37,627 nucleotides of DNA from Clostridia bacterium (GTDB lineage Bacteria > Bacillota > Clostridia > Oscillospirales > Acutalibacteraceae). The notes below the pieces were generated by a model, which searched no databases, had not been told where the DNA came from, and saw only the letters and a list, made by a program, of their open reading frames with translations. Position 1 is the first letter of the stretch, and every line of letters starts with the position of its first letter. Position numbers and translations under genes: made by a program. Where the stretch lies: NCBI GenBank assembly GCA_017454485.1, contig JAFTCX010000089.1:1-37627 (forward strand), given 5' to 3'. Positions 1-8,967 of this stretch are shown in pieces.

Positions 1-36
1 ATCCCGCATCGAAGAAGTTGAAAGGAGCTGTAGGAA

Positions 37-1065
37 ATGGAATTTGGAAAGCGCAAGGAAATGATCCTTGCTGCGATTGTGGAACAATACATCAAAACCG
101 GCGAACCGGTTGGCTCCAAGTTTCTGATGACGGCGCTGCCGCTCTCCGTTTCCTCGGCAACGATCCGCAACGAGATGAGCGAGCTTGCGGAGCTCGGCTA
201 TCTTGACCAGCCGCACACCTCCGCCGGTCGCATTCCTTCGCAAAAGGGTTACCGCTATTACATCGACCGGCTGATGAGCCGCAGTGAGCTGACCGACGAG
301 GAGCGCGAAACCGTGCGCAGCGAGCTGGAGCAATGCGCCGGGAACCCCGAAAAGCTGCTTGTCAAAGCAGGGGAGCTGCTTGCACGCTTTACGGGCTGCA
401 CTGCCATTGCGACCACACCCACCGATGAGGGCGCAACCGTCCGTCGGGTGGAGATCGTGCCCGTCGGCACGCGCATCGCAATGATCGTGCTGATGACCTC
501 CAGCGGCATCTTGAAAAACGGCGTGTGCCGCACCGATGTCCCGCTGACGGCGGACATGATCGAAAACTTCCACGCCATTGTGGACAGCACCTTCCTCGGC
601 CGCCCTGTGACGGACATCGGCACGGTGATGATCCAAACGCTGGTCGCCTCGCTCGGCGCAAACGCGCTGGCCATGAGCCCGCTGTTTGTGACGCTGGCTG
701 ACATCGCGGCGCAGGCGGTACAGGCGCAAATTCACCTGGAGGGCGCGCAGAATCTGCTGCATCACCGGGAATTTACCGACAACGTGTTCGACATGATGCA
801 GTTTTTGAACGAGGACGACAAGCTCGGCAGAGCGCTCGCCGCGGGAAAGTCCAATCCGCTTTCTGTGAGCATCGGCAGCGAGAACCTGTTCCGCCAGATG
901 GAGAACACCAGCATGATCGTCGGCCGTTACCGCATCCACGGACACAACGGCGGTGCGCTGGGCATTATCGGGCCCACGCGGCTCGATTATGCAAAGCTGA
1001 TTCCGCGCATTGAATATCTGACCGAGGTTGTGAGCAAAATGCTCACGGATACTTTTGAAGAATAG
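37..1065 (+). CDS. hrcA: Heat-inducible transcription repressor HrcA
   Basis: This 342-residue protein has the normal HrcA length. The N-terminal winged helix (residues about 1-75) includes the family signature around 'SSATIRNEMSELAELGYLDQPHTS', and a GAF-like dimerisation region follows. HrcA represses class I heat-shock operons by binding the CIRCE inverted repeat and is folded by GroEL. The ATG follows an AAGGAG site at 25-30. No CIRCE element lies in the 36 bases before the gene, so the operon promoter must be upstream of the window. It is the first visible gene of hrcA-grpE-dnaK-clpP-dnaJ and ends 10 bases before grpE. Confidence 0.97.
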   Translation: MEFGKRKEMILAAIVEQYIKTGEPVGSKFLMTALPLSVSSATIRNEMSELAELGYLDQPHTSAGRIPSQKGYRYYIDRLMSRSELTDEERETVRSELEQCAGNPEKLLVKAGELLARFTGCTAIATTPTDEGATVRRVEIVPVGTRIAMIVLMTSSGILKNGVCRTDVPLTADMIENFHAIVDSTFLGRPVTDIGTVMIQTLVASLGANALAMSPLFVTLADIAAQAVQAQIHLEGAQNLLHHREFTDNVFDMMQFLNEDDKLGRALAAGKSNPLSVSIGSENLFRQMENTSMIVGRYRIHGHNGGALGIIGPTRLDYAKLIPRIEYLTEVVSKMLTDTFEE

Positions 1066-1075
1066 GAGGCCAATC

Positions 1076-1603
1076 ATGGCAAAAGACGAACAAACGCCGC
1101 TGCAGGAACCGGCTGCAGAGCCGGAAACCGACGCCGCTGAAATCGAAGGCGCTGAAACAGCGGATCCGGTCGCTGCGCTGGAAGCGGAGCTTGCCGCGGC
1201 AAAGGAAGCGCACATTCGCACGCTTGCGGAATACGACAACTACCGCAAACGCTCGACCCGCGAAAAGGAAGCGACCTATGGCGACGCAAAAGCCGCCGCG
1301 CTGAAAGAGCTGCTGCCGGTGCTGGATAATTTCGACCGTGCGCTTGCCGCGCCGGACGCGGACGGCGAAACGCTGCGCAAGGGGCTGGAGATGATCTCCG
1401 GCAGCCTGCTGAACATTTTGGAAAAGCTCGGCGTGGAATCCTTCGGCGAAATCGGCGAAAGCTTTGACCCGAACATCCATAACGCTGTGATGCACATTGA
1501 GGACGAAAGCAAGGGCGAAAACGAGATCGCCGCTGTGTTCAGCAAAGGCTACCGCCTGGGTGAACGCATTTTGCGTCCCGCAATGGTGCAGGTGGCAAAT
1601 TAG
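1076..1603 (+). CDS. grpE: Nucleotide exchange factor GrpE
   Basis: GrpE releases ADP from DnaK. The 175-residue product has an acidic, disordered N-terminus, a long coiled coil (about residues 35-90, containing 'RTLAEYDNYRKRSTREKE') and the C-terminal beta domain with 'ESFDPNIHNAVMHIED' and 'GYRLGERILRPAMVQVAN', all typical of the family. I chose the ATG at 1076 over one seven codons upstream because AGGAGG (1064-1069) overlaps the hrcA stop codon and is correctly spaced for it. It lies between hrcA and dnaK in the usual Firmicutes order. Confidence 0.97.
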   Translation: MAKDEQTPLQEPAAEPETDAAEIEGAETADPVAALEAELAAAKEAHIRTLAEYDNYRKRSTREKEATYGDAKAAALKELLPVLDNFDRALAAPDADGETLRKGLEMISGSLLNILEKLGVESFGEIGESFDPNIHNAVMHIEDESKGENEIAAVFSKGYRLGERILRPAMVQVAN

Positions 1604-1632
1604 CTGTTAGCCGTTAGCTGTTAGCTGTTAGC
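1599..1632. repeat. Heptamer tandem repeat after grpE
   Basis: Five imperfect copies of a 7-base unit (TTAGCTG / TTAGCCG) run from the last codon of grpE into the grpE-dnaK spacer. Related heptamer arrays occur after dnaJ (5447-5481) and before the transporter at 9007 (8968-8995, in the opposite orientation). The spacing matches no known regulatory element I recognise. Confidence 0.8.
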
Positions 1633-1674
1633 GGTCAGTATAAAAAAGATTAACAAGATTTGGAGGATACAATT

Positions 1675-3561
<1,887 letters not shown>

Positions 3562-3582
3562 AACCGAAATTTCACTGACGGC

Positions 3583-3606
3583 GTGCGCCGCAAAACCACG
3601 GCGCAC
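3583..3606 (+). other. Hairpin in the dnaK-clpP spacer
   Basis: GTGCGCCG (3583-3590) pairs perfectly with CGGCGCAC (3599-3606) around an 8-base loop. No T-tract follows, so it is not a standard terminator. It sits between dnaK and the clpP ribosome site and may be an RNA-processing or stability element, which is inference only. Confidence 0.5.
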
Positions 3607-3630
3607 CCTGACACTACAGGAGGTATTACC

Positions 3631-4212
3631 ATGGCATTGGTTCCCTATGTCATCGAACAAACCAACCGCGGCGAACGCCAGTACGACATTTTTTCAAGAC
3701 TTCTCAACGACCGTATTGTTGTGCTCTCTGACGAAGTGAACGACGCAACGGCCAGCCTTGTGGTTGCGCAGCTGCTCTTCCTTGAAAGCCAGGACGCGGA
3801 AAAGGACATCAGCTTTTATATCAACTCCCCGGGCGGCTCCGTGAGCGCGGGTCTTGCGATCTATGACACGATGCAGTATATCAAGTGCGACGTTTCCACC
3901 ATCTGCATGGGCATGGCGGCGTCCATGGGCGCGTTTCTGCTTTCGTCCGGCGCAAAGGGCAAGCGTTTTGCGCTGCCGAACAGCGAAATCATGATTCACC
4001 AGCCCTCCGGCGGCGCCAAGGGTCAGGCAACCGAGATCGAGATCGTTGCCAAGCACATTTTGCGCACCAAGGAAAAGCTGAACAAAATCCTTGCCGAAAA
4101 CACCGGCAAGCCCATTGAACAGATTGCCGTTGACACTGACCGCGACAACTTTATGTCGGCAGAGGAAGCGCTGGAATACGGTCTGGTCGATAAGATTCTG
4201 TATAAGAGATAA
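3631..4212 (+). CDS. clpP: ATP-dependent Clp protease proteolytic subunit ClpP
   Basis: ClpP is the serine-peptidase barrel of the Clp proteases. The 193-residue product has full family length. It contains '[19 protein letters not shown]', the nucleophile Ser98 in 'GMAASMGA', and His123 in '[13 protein letters not shown]'. The C-terminal part '[18 protein letters not shown]' is typical. I chose the ATG at 3631 because AGGAGG lies seven bases before it. Its position is unusual: it sits inside the chaperone operon between dnaK and dnaJ, where it is normally near tig/clpX. This suggests co-induction of folding and degradation. No ClpX or ClpC gene is in the window. Confidence 0.97.
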   Translation: MALVPYVIEQTNRGERQYDIFSRLLNDRIVVLSDEVNDATASLVVAQLLFLESQDAEKDISFYINSPGGSVSAGLAIYDTMQYIKCDVSTICMGMAASMGAFLLSSGAKGKRFALPNSEIMIHQPSGGAKGQATEIEIVAKHILRTKEKLNKILAENTGKPIEQIAVDTDRDNFMSAEEALEYGLVDKILYKR

Positions 4213-4222
4213 AACAAAACCC

Positions 4223-4263
4223 AAAGGGAGGGCGGCCTCGGCGTCGCCCTTTCCGAGCTTTTT
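4223..4263 (+). terminator. Possible attenuator/terminator between clpP and dnaJ
   Basis: AAAGGG (4223-4228) can pair with CCCTTT (4247-4252), with GGGCG/CGCCC inside. Alternatively CTCGG (4237-4241) pairs with CCGAG (4253-4257) and is followed by CTTTTTG. The two stems are mutually exclusive and only the second has a T-run, so this could reduce readthrough into dnaJ. Confidence 0.35.
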
Positions 4264-4277
4264 GAATTGAGACGATT

Positions 4278-5447
4278 ATGGCGGAAAAAAGAGATTATTA
4301 TGAAGTGCTCGGCGTGAACAAAAACGCAACCGAGGACGAGATCAAAAAAGCCTACCGCAAGGTGGCAAAAAAATATCACCCCGACCTCAATCCCGGCGAC
4401 AAAACGGCCGAGGAAAAGTTCAAAGAGGCGAACGAGGCGTATGAGGTGCTGTCCGACAGCGAGAAGAAGGCGCGCTATGACCAGTATGGTCACGCCGGTG
4501 TGGACCCGAACTTCGGCGCCGGCGGCGGTGGCTTCGGCGGGTTCGGCGGCTTTGGCGACGCATTTGACCTCGGCGACATTTTCGGCAGCTTTTTCGGCGG
4601 CGGCTTCGGCGGCGGACAGCGGCAGAATCCCAACGCGCCGCGCAAGGGCTCCACGGTCACGGCGAACGTGACCATCTCCTTTGAAGAGGCGGCGAAGGGA
4701 TGCAAGAAAAAGGTGCGCATCAACCGTGTGGACACCTGCACAAAATGCGGCGGCACCGGCTGCGCAGAGGGCACCACGGCGGAAACCTGCACCACCTGCG
4801 GCGGACGCGGCACGGTCAACGCGCAGCAGCGCACGCCCTTTGGCGTGATGAGCACAACCAAGCAGTGCTCGGCCTGCGGCGGACGCGGTAAAATCATCAA
4901 AACCCCGTGCAGCAAATGCCGCGGCTCCGGCTTTGAGACCAAGAGCGAAACGGTGGAAATCGACATCCCCGCCGGCATCGACGATCGTCAGGCACTCAAC
5001 GTGCGCGGCGGCGGCAACAGGGGACTCAACGGCGGCCCGACGGGCGATTTGCGCGTAAACGTCAACGTGCGCCCGCACCCGTTTTTTGAGCGCGACGGCT
5101 TCGACGTCTGGTGCGATTTTACCGTCACGTTTGCGCAGGCCGCCCTCGGCGACACGCTGTACATTCCAACGCTCGACGGCAAGGTCAAATATGAGCTGCC
5201 GGCAGGCACCCAGCCGGGTGAAGTGTTCCGGTTCCGCGCGCGCGGCATCCAGCAGCTCGGCGGACGCGGACGCGGCGACCAGTTTGTGCGCATCATCGTG
5301 GATGTGCCGAAAAATCTGACCGCCAAACAGAAGGAGCTGCTCAAACAGTTCAACGACTCCCTCCCGAACAAGCCGAAGAACAACATTGACGACGGCAAAA
5401 CGGTCGGGGAGGAGAAAAAGGGATTTTTTGATAAGTTTAAGTTATAA
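4278..5447 (+). CDS. dnaJ: Co-chaperone DnaJ (Hsp40)
   Basis: A 389-residue class I Hsp40. The J domain carries HPD at residues 34-36. A Gly/Phe-rich linker follows, then a zinc-binding domain with four CxxCxGxG repeats ([32 protein letters not shown]), then the C-terminal substrate-binding beta domains. It stimulates DnaK ATPase activity and delivers clients. The ATG at 4278 has only a weak ribosome site (TTGAGA), unlike the other genes of the operon, so its yield may be lower. A heptamer repeat begins at its stop codon. Confidence 0.97.
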   Translation: MAEKRDYYEVLGVNKNATEDEIKKAYRKVAKKYHPDLNPGDKTAEEKFKEANEAYEVLSDSEKKARYDQYGHAGVDPNFGAGGGGFGGFGGFGDAFDLGDIFGSFFGGGFGGGQRQNPNAPRKGSTVTANVTISFEEAAKGCKKKVRINRVDTCTKCGGTGCAEGTTAETCTTCGGRGTVNAQQRTPFGVMSTTKQCSACGGRGKIIKTPCSKCRGSGFETKSETVEIDIPAGIDDRQALNVRGGGNRGLNGGPTGDLRVNVNVRPHPFFERDGFDVWCDFTVTFAQAALGDTLYIPTLDGKVKYELPAGTQPGEVFRFRARGIQQLGGRGRGDQFVRIIVDVPKNLTAKQKELLKQFNDSLPNKPKNNIDDGKTVGEEKKGFFDKFKL

Positions 5448-5481
5448 GTCGGTAGTCGGTAGTCTTTAGTCTTTAGTCTTG
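5447..5481. repeat. Heptamer tandem repeat after dnaJ
   Basis: Five consecutive 7-base units are visible: AGTCGGT twice, AGTCTTT twice, then AGTCTTG. The last unit provides the start of the -35 box of the antisense RNA promoter, so the repeat and promoter are fused. Confidence 0.85.
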
Positions 5482-5507
5482 ACAAAATCGGCTTTGCGGT
5501 TTATAAT
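5479..5507 (+). promoter_or_regulatory. Promoter of the antitoxin RNA
   Basis: Perfect consensus: TTGACA (5479-5484), 17-base spacer, TATAAT (5502-5507). Transcription should start near 5514. No plausible protein gene follows on this strand before a strong terminator, which fits a small RNA gene. Confidence 0.85.
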
Positions 5508-5513
5508 ATAAAT

Positions 5514-5601
5514 GCAAAGAGTGATCCGGTTTTACGGTTCGCCCTTAAGTGTTGAAAGAAATAATCGCCACTCTCAGGCTTTGGGGCGGTTATTTCTTTT
5601 T
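5514..5601 (+). ncRNA. Predicted antisense RNA antitoxin (type I TA)
   Basis: The interval runs from the predicted start of the promoter at 5479-5507 to the terminator at 5555-5601 and gives an RNA of about 88 nt. It is convergent with the holin-like toxin gene. It is complementary to that gene's last three codons, stop codon and 3' untranslated region. This is the geometry of Bacillus TxpA/RatA-type loci, where the antisense RNA pairs with the 3' end of the toxin mRNA and blocks or destabilises it. The boundaries are inferred from promoter and terminator sequences. Confidence 0.65.
5555..5601 (+). terminator. Terminator of the antitoxin RNA, shared with the toxin gene
   Basis: The 15-base arm 5555-5569 pairs with 5585-5599 (one G-T wobble), with a 15-base loop. 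TTTTTATTAT lies at the plus-strand exit. On the minus strand the same stem follows the toxin stop codon and is followed by TTTCTTTC-like sequence, so it may act in both directions, but better for the RNA. Confidence 0.8.
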
Positions 5602-5697
5602 ATTATGCGCATAGGTCAAAGCTTGCAAAACAAGCCCGACGATGCCGATGATCACCAGTGTAAATGTAAACAGTTCATCGTACGTCACATGCTGCAT
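5590..5697 (-). CDS. Small holin-like toxin (type I toxin-antitoxin)
   Basis: A 35-residue protein starting MQHVTYDELFTFTLVIIG. It has one hydrophobic helix (about residues 9-27) and ends in the basic tail HNKKK. This is the pattern of the 'putative holin-like toxin' family found in Firmicutes (YxELF...VIIGIVGLV...KKK), whose members are small membrane toxins controlled by antisense RNA. The ATG at 5697 has an excellent GGAGGG site (5711-5706) eight bases upstream. It has its own promoter (5838-5810) and a leader of about 105 nt with a possible ribosome-site switch. An in-frame extension to 5781 is rejected because it would run through that structured leader. Confidence 0.8.
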   Translation of the reverse strand: MQHVTYDELFTFTLVIIGIVGLVLQALTYAHNKKK

Positions 5698-5703
5698 AAA
5701 GGC

Positions 5704-5746
5704 ATCCCTCCTTCGAACAGGCGTCGGAGGGATCGGAAATCCCTCC
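5704..5746 (-). promoter_or_regulatory. Shine-Dalgarno sequestration switch in the toxin mRNA leader
   Basis: In the mRNA direction, the octamer GGAGGGAT occurs at 5746-5739. Its exact complement ATCCCTCC occurs at 5733-5726, and GGAGGGAT again at 5711-5704, where it is the true ribosome site. The central anti-SD can therefore pair either with the upstream decoy (site open) or with the real site (site closed). Processing or truncation of the 5' end would switch between the states. The pairing is visible; its use is inference. Confidence 0.6.
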
Positions 5747-5809
5747 GCAAAGAGGGCAAACCGTCCACCGTGATGGGTCACTCAATGGGTATCTTTCAAT
5801 ACCGCAACG

Positions 5810-5838
5810 ATCATACCAAAACCAACAGGGTTTGTCAA
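5810..5838 (-). promoter_or_regulatory. Promoter of the toxin gene
   Basis: On the minus strand, TTGACA (5838-5833), a 17-base spacer and TATGAT (5815-5810). The predicted start is near 5803, giving a toxin mRNA of about 240 nt with a long leader. Confidence 0.8.
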
Positions 5839-5870
5839 GTTTTAAGTTTGAAACAACGAAGCCGATGAAC

Positions 5871-5908
5871 GAAGAAAAACGCCCCGCCGTGGAGTTTCAC
5901 GGCGAGGC
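5871..5908 (-). terminator. Terminator of the ribbon-helix-helix gene
   Basis: On the minus strand GCCTCGCCGTG pairs with CACGGCGGGGC around a short loop and is followed by GTTTTTCTTC. It lies six bases after the stop codon of the RHH gene and separates it from the toxin promoter. Confidence 0.85.
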
Positions 5909-5913
5909 TACTG

Positions 5914-6066
5914 TTATTGTTGATTCTTTTGTTTTGCAAGATGTTCTTTCAGCACTTTGTTGATATATTGAGAAAAAGAGCGGTCATCCTGCTCGGCTAA
6001 AATGCGAAGCTGGGCGACAACATCTTCGTCCAGCGTGATGCTGACTTTTTCTTTGAGCGGTTTCAT
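5914..6066 (-). CDS. Ribbon-helix-helix (CopG/Arc-type) regulator
   Basis: A 50-residue protein beginning MKPLKEKVSITLDEDVVAQL and ending KEHLAKQKNQQ. The layout is that of a ribbon-helix-helix DNA-binding protein: a short beta strand (KVSITLD), a helix (EDVVAQLRILAEQDD), the turn 'RSFSQYINKVL', and a second helix. Such dimers bind palindromic operators and often repress neighbouring genes. I chose the start at 6066 because AAGGAAG is seven bases upstream; an ATG two codons earlier is too close to that site. It is divergent from the CHAP protein gene, with an inverted repeat in the shared region. It could be an orphan antitoxin, but no partner toxin is adjacent in the same operon. Confidence 0.8.
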   Translation of the reverse strand: MKPLKEKVSITLDEDVVAQLRILAEQDDRSFSQYINKVLKEHLAKQKNQQ

Positions 6067-6093
6067 GAGCATTCTTCCTTTTTTATTTAGAGT

Positions 6094-6121
6094 AGCATAT
6101 TTCCATCAAAAGTATTGACAA
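6094..6121 (-). promoter_or_regulatory. Probable promoter of the RHH gene
   Basis: Minus strand TTGTCA (6121-6116), 16-base spacer, TATGCT (6099-6094). Its -35 overlaps the plus-strand -35 of the CHAP gene, so the two divergent promoters share one box and should be co-regulated. Confidence 0.5.
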
Positions 6122-6143
6122 TTCCTACAAAGTAGGATAAAAT
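6115..6143 (+). promoter_or_regulatory. CHAP-gene promoter with a palindromic operator in the spacer
   Basis: TTGACA (6115-6120), 17-base spacer, TAAAAT (6138-6143). The spacer holds the perfect inverted repeat TCCTAC-AAA-GTAGGA (6123-6137), with further GTAG/CTAC half-sites at 6091-6095 and 6143-6149. This is an ideal place for repression by the divergently encoded RHH protein, which is inference. Confidence 0.75.
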
Positions 6144-6173
6144 ACTACTGAATAAATATAGGGAGGATGTACT

Positions 6174-8744
6174 ATGAAAAAGGCAAAACAAATCTTGTCC
6201 GTTTTATTGGCTGTGGTGATGGCGGTGTGCGCTGTGCCGGTGATGCAGGCGAGTGCGACTTCAAAAACCGTTAGCGAAGCGATGAGCTGGTGTGATTCTA
6301 AAGTAGGAAGCAAAGTAGGTACCGGCCAGTGCGTTGCACTGATTCAAGCGTATTACAGCTATCTCGGCGTTTCCGGCGGTGGCGGTAATGCTAAAGATTA
6401 TGCAACAAACACCCTTCCAAGCGGGTTTTCGCGTGTCAAAGGCGGCGTTCCTCAAACAGGCGATATTCTCGTTTACACCGGTGCTAAATACGGTCATGTT
6501 GCAATTTATGCAGGTGGCACGACGTCTTATCATCAAAATATGGCCGGGTTGTATGTAGAAAAGAAAACTAACTGGGAGTATAATAAAAGCTGGTACAGTA
6601 GTGCTGAAGGCGGAACAAAATCCTATTGGGGTTATATTCGTCCATATTTCAAGAATATTCCGGTCAGCGGTGATGCACCGACGATCATTTATACTTATAT
6701 AGGCCATTTAACAGATTCAACATTCCGTCCTTGCTGCGAAGTCGGAACAGATGTGCCGATTGATTATGTCAAAGTTGCTGTGGGTGGATATAGTGGCGAT
6801 TGGGTTTGGTATGATACCGTTAATAACGGTTCAAATACCTTCTTTAATGATATCCCTTACAGTGATCACCCGGCCGGAGAAAATTGTTTCTATTGTGATT
6901 TCTATGTGTATGGAACAAACGGAACTCGCTCTTCACAAAGAATCATGTATTATCGATCTGCAAGTTTCGATTGGAACATTGAAGCAAATATTACGGATGG
7001 TTCAACCTTTGATGCAACTGTGACTGATATAGTTGAAATTTCCGGTTGGGCTTATTGCGCCAACAGGTCAGACGCTTGGGTATACTGGAGTGTTGATGAT
7101 CAAGAAGCGTATGCCTGTGATAAGTATTCCCGTACCGATGTTTCGACCGCAAAAGGCTGTCGAGAGGATTGCGGTTTTACAGGGTATATACCCATCCGTT
7201 CTCTTTCAGAAGGTCGCCATAAGCTGAGCATTTGGTGCTCGAGTGAAACCGGCAGCGCCGATATGTCAGTGAGCTATTTCACAGTATATAAACCGTATTA
7301 TTCCCTTGACCTCAATGGTTGGCTCGACGGCGCGTTAAATGGCGGTTTAGCAAGTTACGGTACTGCTGATATTTACATCAACGGACAATTGGTTGCAGAT
7401 GATGTGACCGATTACTATCAGGGTCATGTAAAGGGAACGTCTTTTGAAATCAAAGATATTAAAGCAAGAACCGGTTATCAATACAACGGCGTTTATTCAG
7501 GAAGCATATCGGGAACCATAAACGGGAACGTGGAAACCGTTTTAAATTTCTCGTCAAGGGCAACGTCCATTTTCTTTGATGAAAACCATGATTCTATCAA
7601 TCCCAATTTGTTTGCAATCAACAATGGGGGAAAAACCGAAAACGGATTGACATACGCATACGATGGAAATACAGATGTTATAACTTTAAACGGAAGAATG
7701 ACTGAAAGTGTTGATTTGTTCGAATATCCGTTCTCAGCAACTGCCGGTGAAGTATATAAACTTACCGCAACGAAACTTTCCGGAAGCGTTTCGAATGCAT
7801 TTTTTGTCGTAGAGCTTTTAGAGAATGATGGAACAAGATTAAATTTTGACATTGCAAATTCATCAACACTTACCCAAACAATCAATGCAGCGCAAGCACA
7901 GAAAGTTAACCGCGTTCGCGTTTGGGTGTGGCATAATGGCAACGGCGTTTTTACGAATGCAAAATATAAAGTCAAACTTGAAAAAGTTTCTTCTGCCGGC
8001 ACTGTTGGAACCGAATATTCGCATACAGGTATTGTCAAATTGTACAATCATACTTATAACTGGCTTCCGACCACTGCAAGAGAAGGCTATGAGTTTGACG
8101 GTTGGTATACAGCTGCAAGCGGAGGAACGAAAATAACCACTACGTCAAAGTGTACAAGTGTAGGTCAACAAATACTGTATGCACATTGGAAAGCACATGT
8201 TTGGAATGCCGGAACGATTACAAAAGCTGCAACTTGTATCACAACCGGCACAAAACAGTTTACATGCACAAACTGTAATGCCACCAAAACCGAAACCGTC
8301 CCCATCAATACATCCAACCATGTGAACACGGAAGAGATTTCCGCAACGCTTTCCACCTGCACGGTTAAGGGCTACACCGCCGGTGTGTACTGCAACGACT
8401 GTAAAAAGTATGTCAGCGGCCATGCAGAGCAGCCGCTTGCACCCCATCAGACCACCCTCGTCAATGCAAAAGATGCGACTTATGACGCCGAAGGTTACAC
8501 CGGCGATACCTATTGCACAGTCTGCAAGCAAACGCTCACCAAAGGCGACGTGATTCCGAAGCTGACCAAGCCGGACGAACCGACGAATCCAACCAATCCC
8601 ACAAATCCGACACAGCCGACGAATCCGACGCAACCGCAGCCCTCCGGTTCCTGCCGTTATTGTGGCGGCACCCATACCGGCTTCCCCGGCGTGCTCATCG
8701 GCTTCTTCCACAGCATCCTCGCGCTGTTCGGACTGCGAAAATGA
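6174..8744 (+). CDS. Large secreted CHAP-domain cell-wall hydrolase/surface protein
   Basis: An 856-residue exported protein. It has a signal peptide (about 1-28, ending QASA), then a CHAP amidase/endopeptidase domain (about 33-160) with Cys53 in 'GTGQCVAL' and His108 in 'KYGHVAIY', the usual catalytic pair for peptidoglycan cleavage. The middle contains beta-rich repeats I cannot name. An InlB/Flg_new-type B-repeat ('EGYEFDGWYTAASGGTK...LYAHW') starts near residue 630. CxxC modules (CTNCNATK, CNDCKKY, CTVCKQT), a Pro/Thr/Asn linker and the tail CRYCGGTHTGFPG...GFFHSILALFG follow. This tail recurs on many Ruminococcaceae surface proteins and may be an attachment signal. The gene body is AT-rich until about 8.3 kb, where the CxxC and tail region becomes GC-richer, suggesting a mosaic. 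Confidence 0.85.
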   Translation: MKKAKQILSVLLAVVMAVCAVPVMQASATSKTVSEAMSWCDSKVGSKVGTGQCVALIQAYYSYLGVSGGGGNAKDYATNTLPSGFSRVKGGVPQTGDILVYTGAKYGHVAIYAGGTTSYHQNMAGLYVEKKTNWEYNKSWYSSAEGGTKSYWGYIRPYFKNIPVSGDAPTIIYTYIGHLTDSTFRPCCEVGTDVPIDYVKVAVGGYSGDWVWYDTVNNGSNTFFNDIPYSDHPAGENCFYCDFYVYGTNGTRSSQRIMYYRSASFDWNIEANITDGSTFDATVTDIVEISGWAYCANRSDAWVYWSVDDQEAYACDKYSRTDVSTAKGCREDCGFTGYIPIRSLSEGRHKLSIWCSSETGSADMSVSYFTVYKPYYSLDLNGWLDGALNGGLASYGTADIYINGQLVADDVTDYYQGHVKGTSFEIKDIKARTGYQYNGVYSGSISGTINGNVETVLNFSSRATSIFFDENHDSINPNLFAINNGGKTENGLTYAYDGNTDVITLNGRMTESVDLFEYPFSATAGEVYKLTATKLSGSVSNAFFVVELLENDGTRLNFDIANSSTLTQTINAAQAQKVNRVRVWVWHNGNGVFTNAKYKVKLEKVSSAGTVGTEYSHTGIVKLYNHTYNWLPTTAREGYEFDGWYTAASGGTKITTTSKCTSVGQQILYAHWKAHVWNAGTITKAATCITTGTKQFTCTNCNATKTETVPINTSNHVNTEEISATLSTCTVKGYTAGVYCNDCKKYVSGHAEQPLAPHQTTLVNAKDATYDAEGYTGDTYCTVCKQTLTKGDVIPKLTKPDEPTNPTNPTNPTQPTNPTQPQPSGSCRYCGGTHTGFPGVLIGFFHSILALFGLRK

Positions 8745-8838
8745 CCCCTTCCACCGGCATTCGCCGGTCAACACCTCATCCACCACACGCCTTGCGGCGT
8801 GCGGTCCCCCTTCCCCGTAGCACGGGGAAGGCTTTTTG
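8745..8838. repeat. REP-like cluster of three hairpins ending in a terminator
   Basis: Directly after the CHAP gene come ACCGGC-ATTC-GCCGGT (8753-8768), an ACACGCC/GGCGTG hairpin (about 8785-8803), and the terminator stem at 8809-8831. Wording such as CACCTCATCCACC followed by a gene-3' hairpin resembles dispersed intergenic repeats common in this family of bacteria. A genome-wide copy count would decide. Confidence 0.5.
8809..8838 (+). terminator. Terminator of the CHAP-protein gene
   Basis: CCTTCCCCGT (8809-8818) pairs perfectly with ACGGGGAAGG (8822-8831) and is followed by CTTTTTGC. Confidence 0.9.
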
Positions 8839-8856
8839 CTTTTAAAGTTTACATTT

Positions 8857-8888
8857 CCTTAATCCCTTAATCCCTTAGTCCCTTGTCT
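8857..8888. repeat. Octamer tandem repeat
   Basis: CCTTAATC occurs twice, then CCTTAGTC, then a decayed CCTTGTCT. It resembles the heptamer arrays near grpE and dnaJ (TTAGTC core) but with a unit of eight. Confidence 0.8.
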
Positions 8889-8935
8889 CCACTCTCAACT
8901 CAATCCCTGCCCGCCCTCTTTTTTCAAAAAACCGA

Positions 8936-8964
8936 TTGCCTTTTTCGCAGCCCTGCGCTATAAT
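8936..8964 (+). promoter_or_regulatory. Promoter of the GPH transporter gene
   Basis: TTGCCT (8936-8941), 17-base spacer, TATAAT (8959-8964). The transcript would begin inside the following heptamer repeat. Confidence 0.7.
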
Positions 8965-8967
8965 AAT

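Noticed and set aside
1-36. CIRCE operator before hrcA
   Set aside because: The TTAGCACTC-N9-GAGTGCTAA element is not present in the 36 bases available or elsewhere in the operon; it probably lies upstream of the window.
1599-1632. CRISPR-like array
   Set aside because: The repeats are only seven bases and contiguous, with no spacers and no cas genes nearby.
4023-5078. A long minus-strand frame opposite clpP and dnaJ
   Set aside because: Low-complexity Ala/Val/Arg-rich translation mirroring GC-rich codons; no start signals.
5512-5868. A plus-strand 118-codon frame over the toxin locus
   Set aside because: It has no ribosome site, crosses a strong terminator, and is antisense to the well-supported toxin gene.
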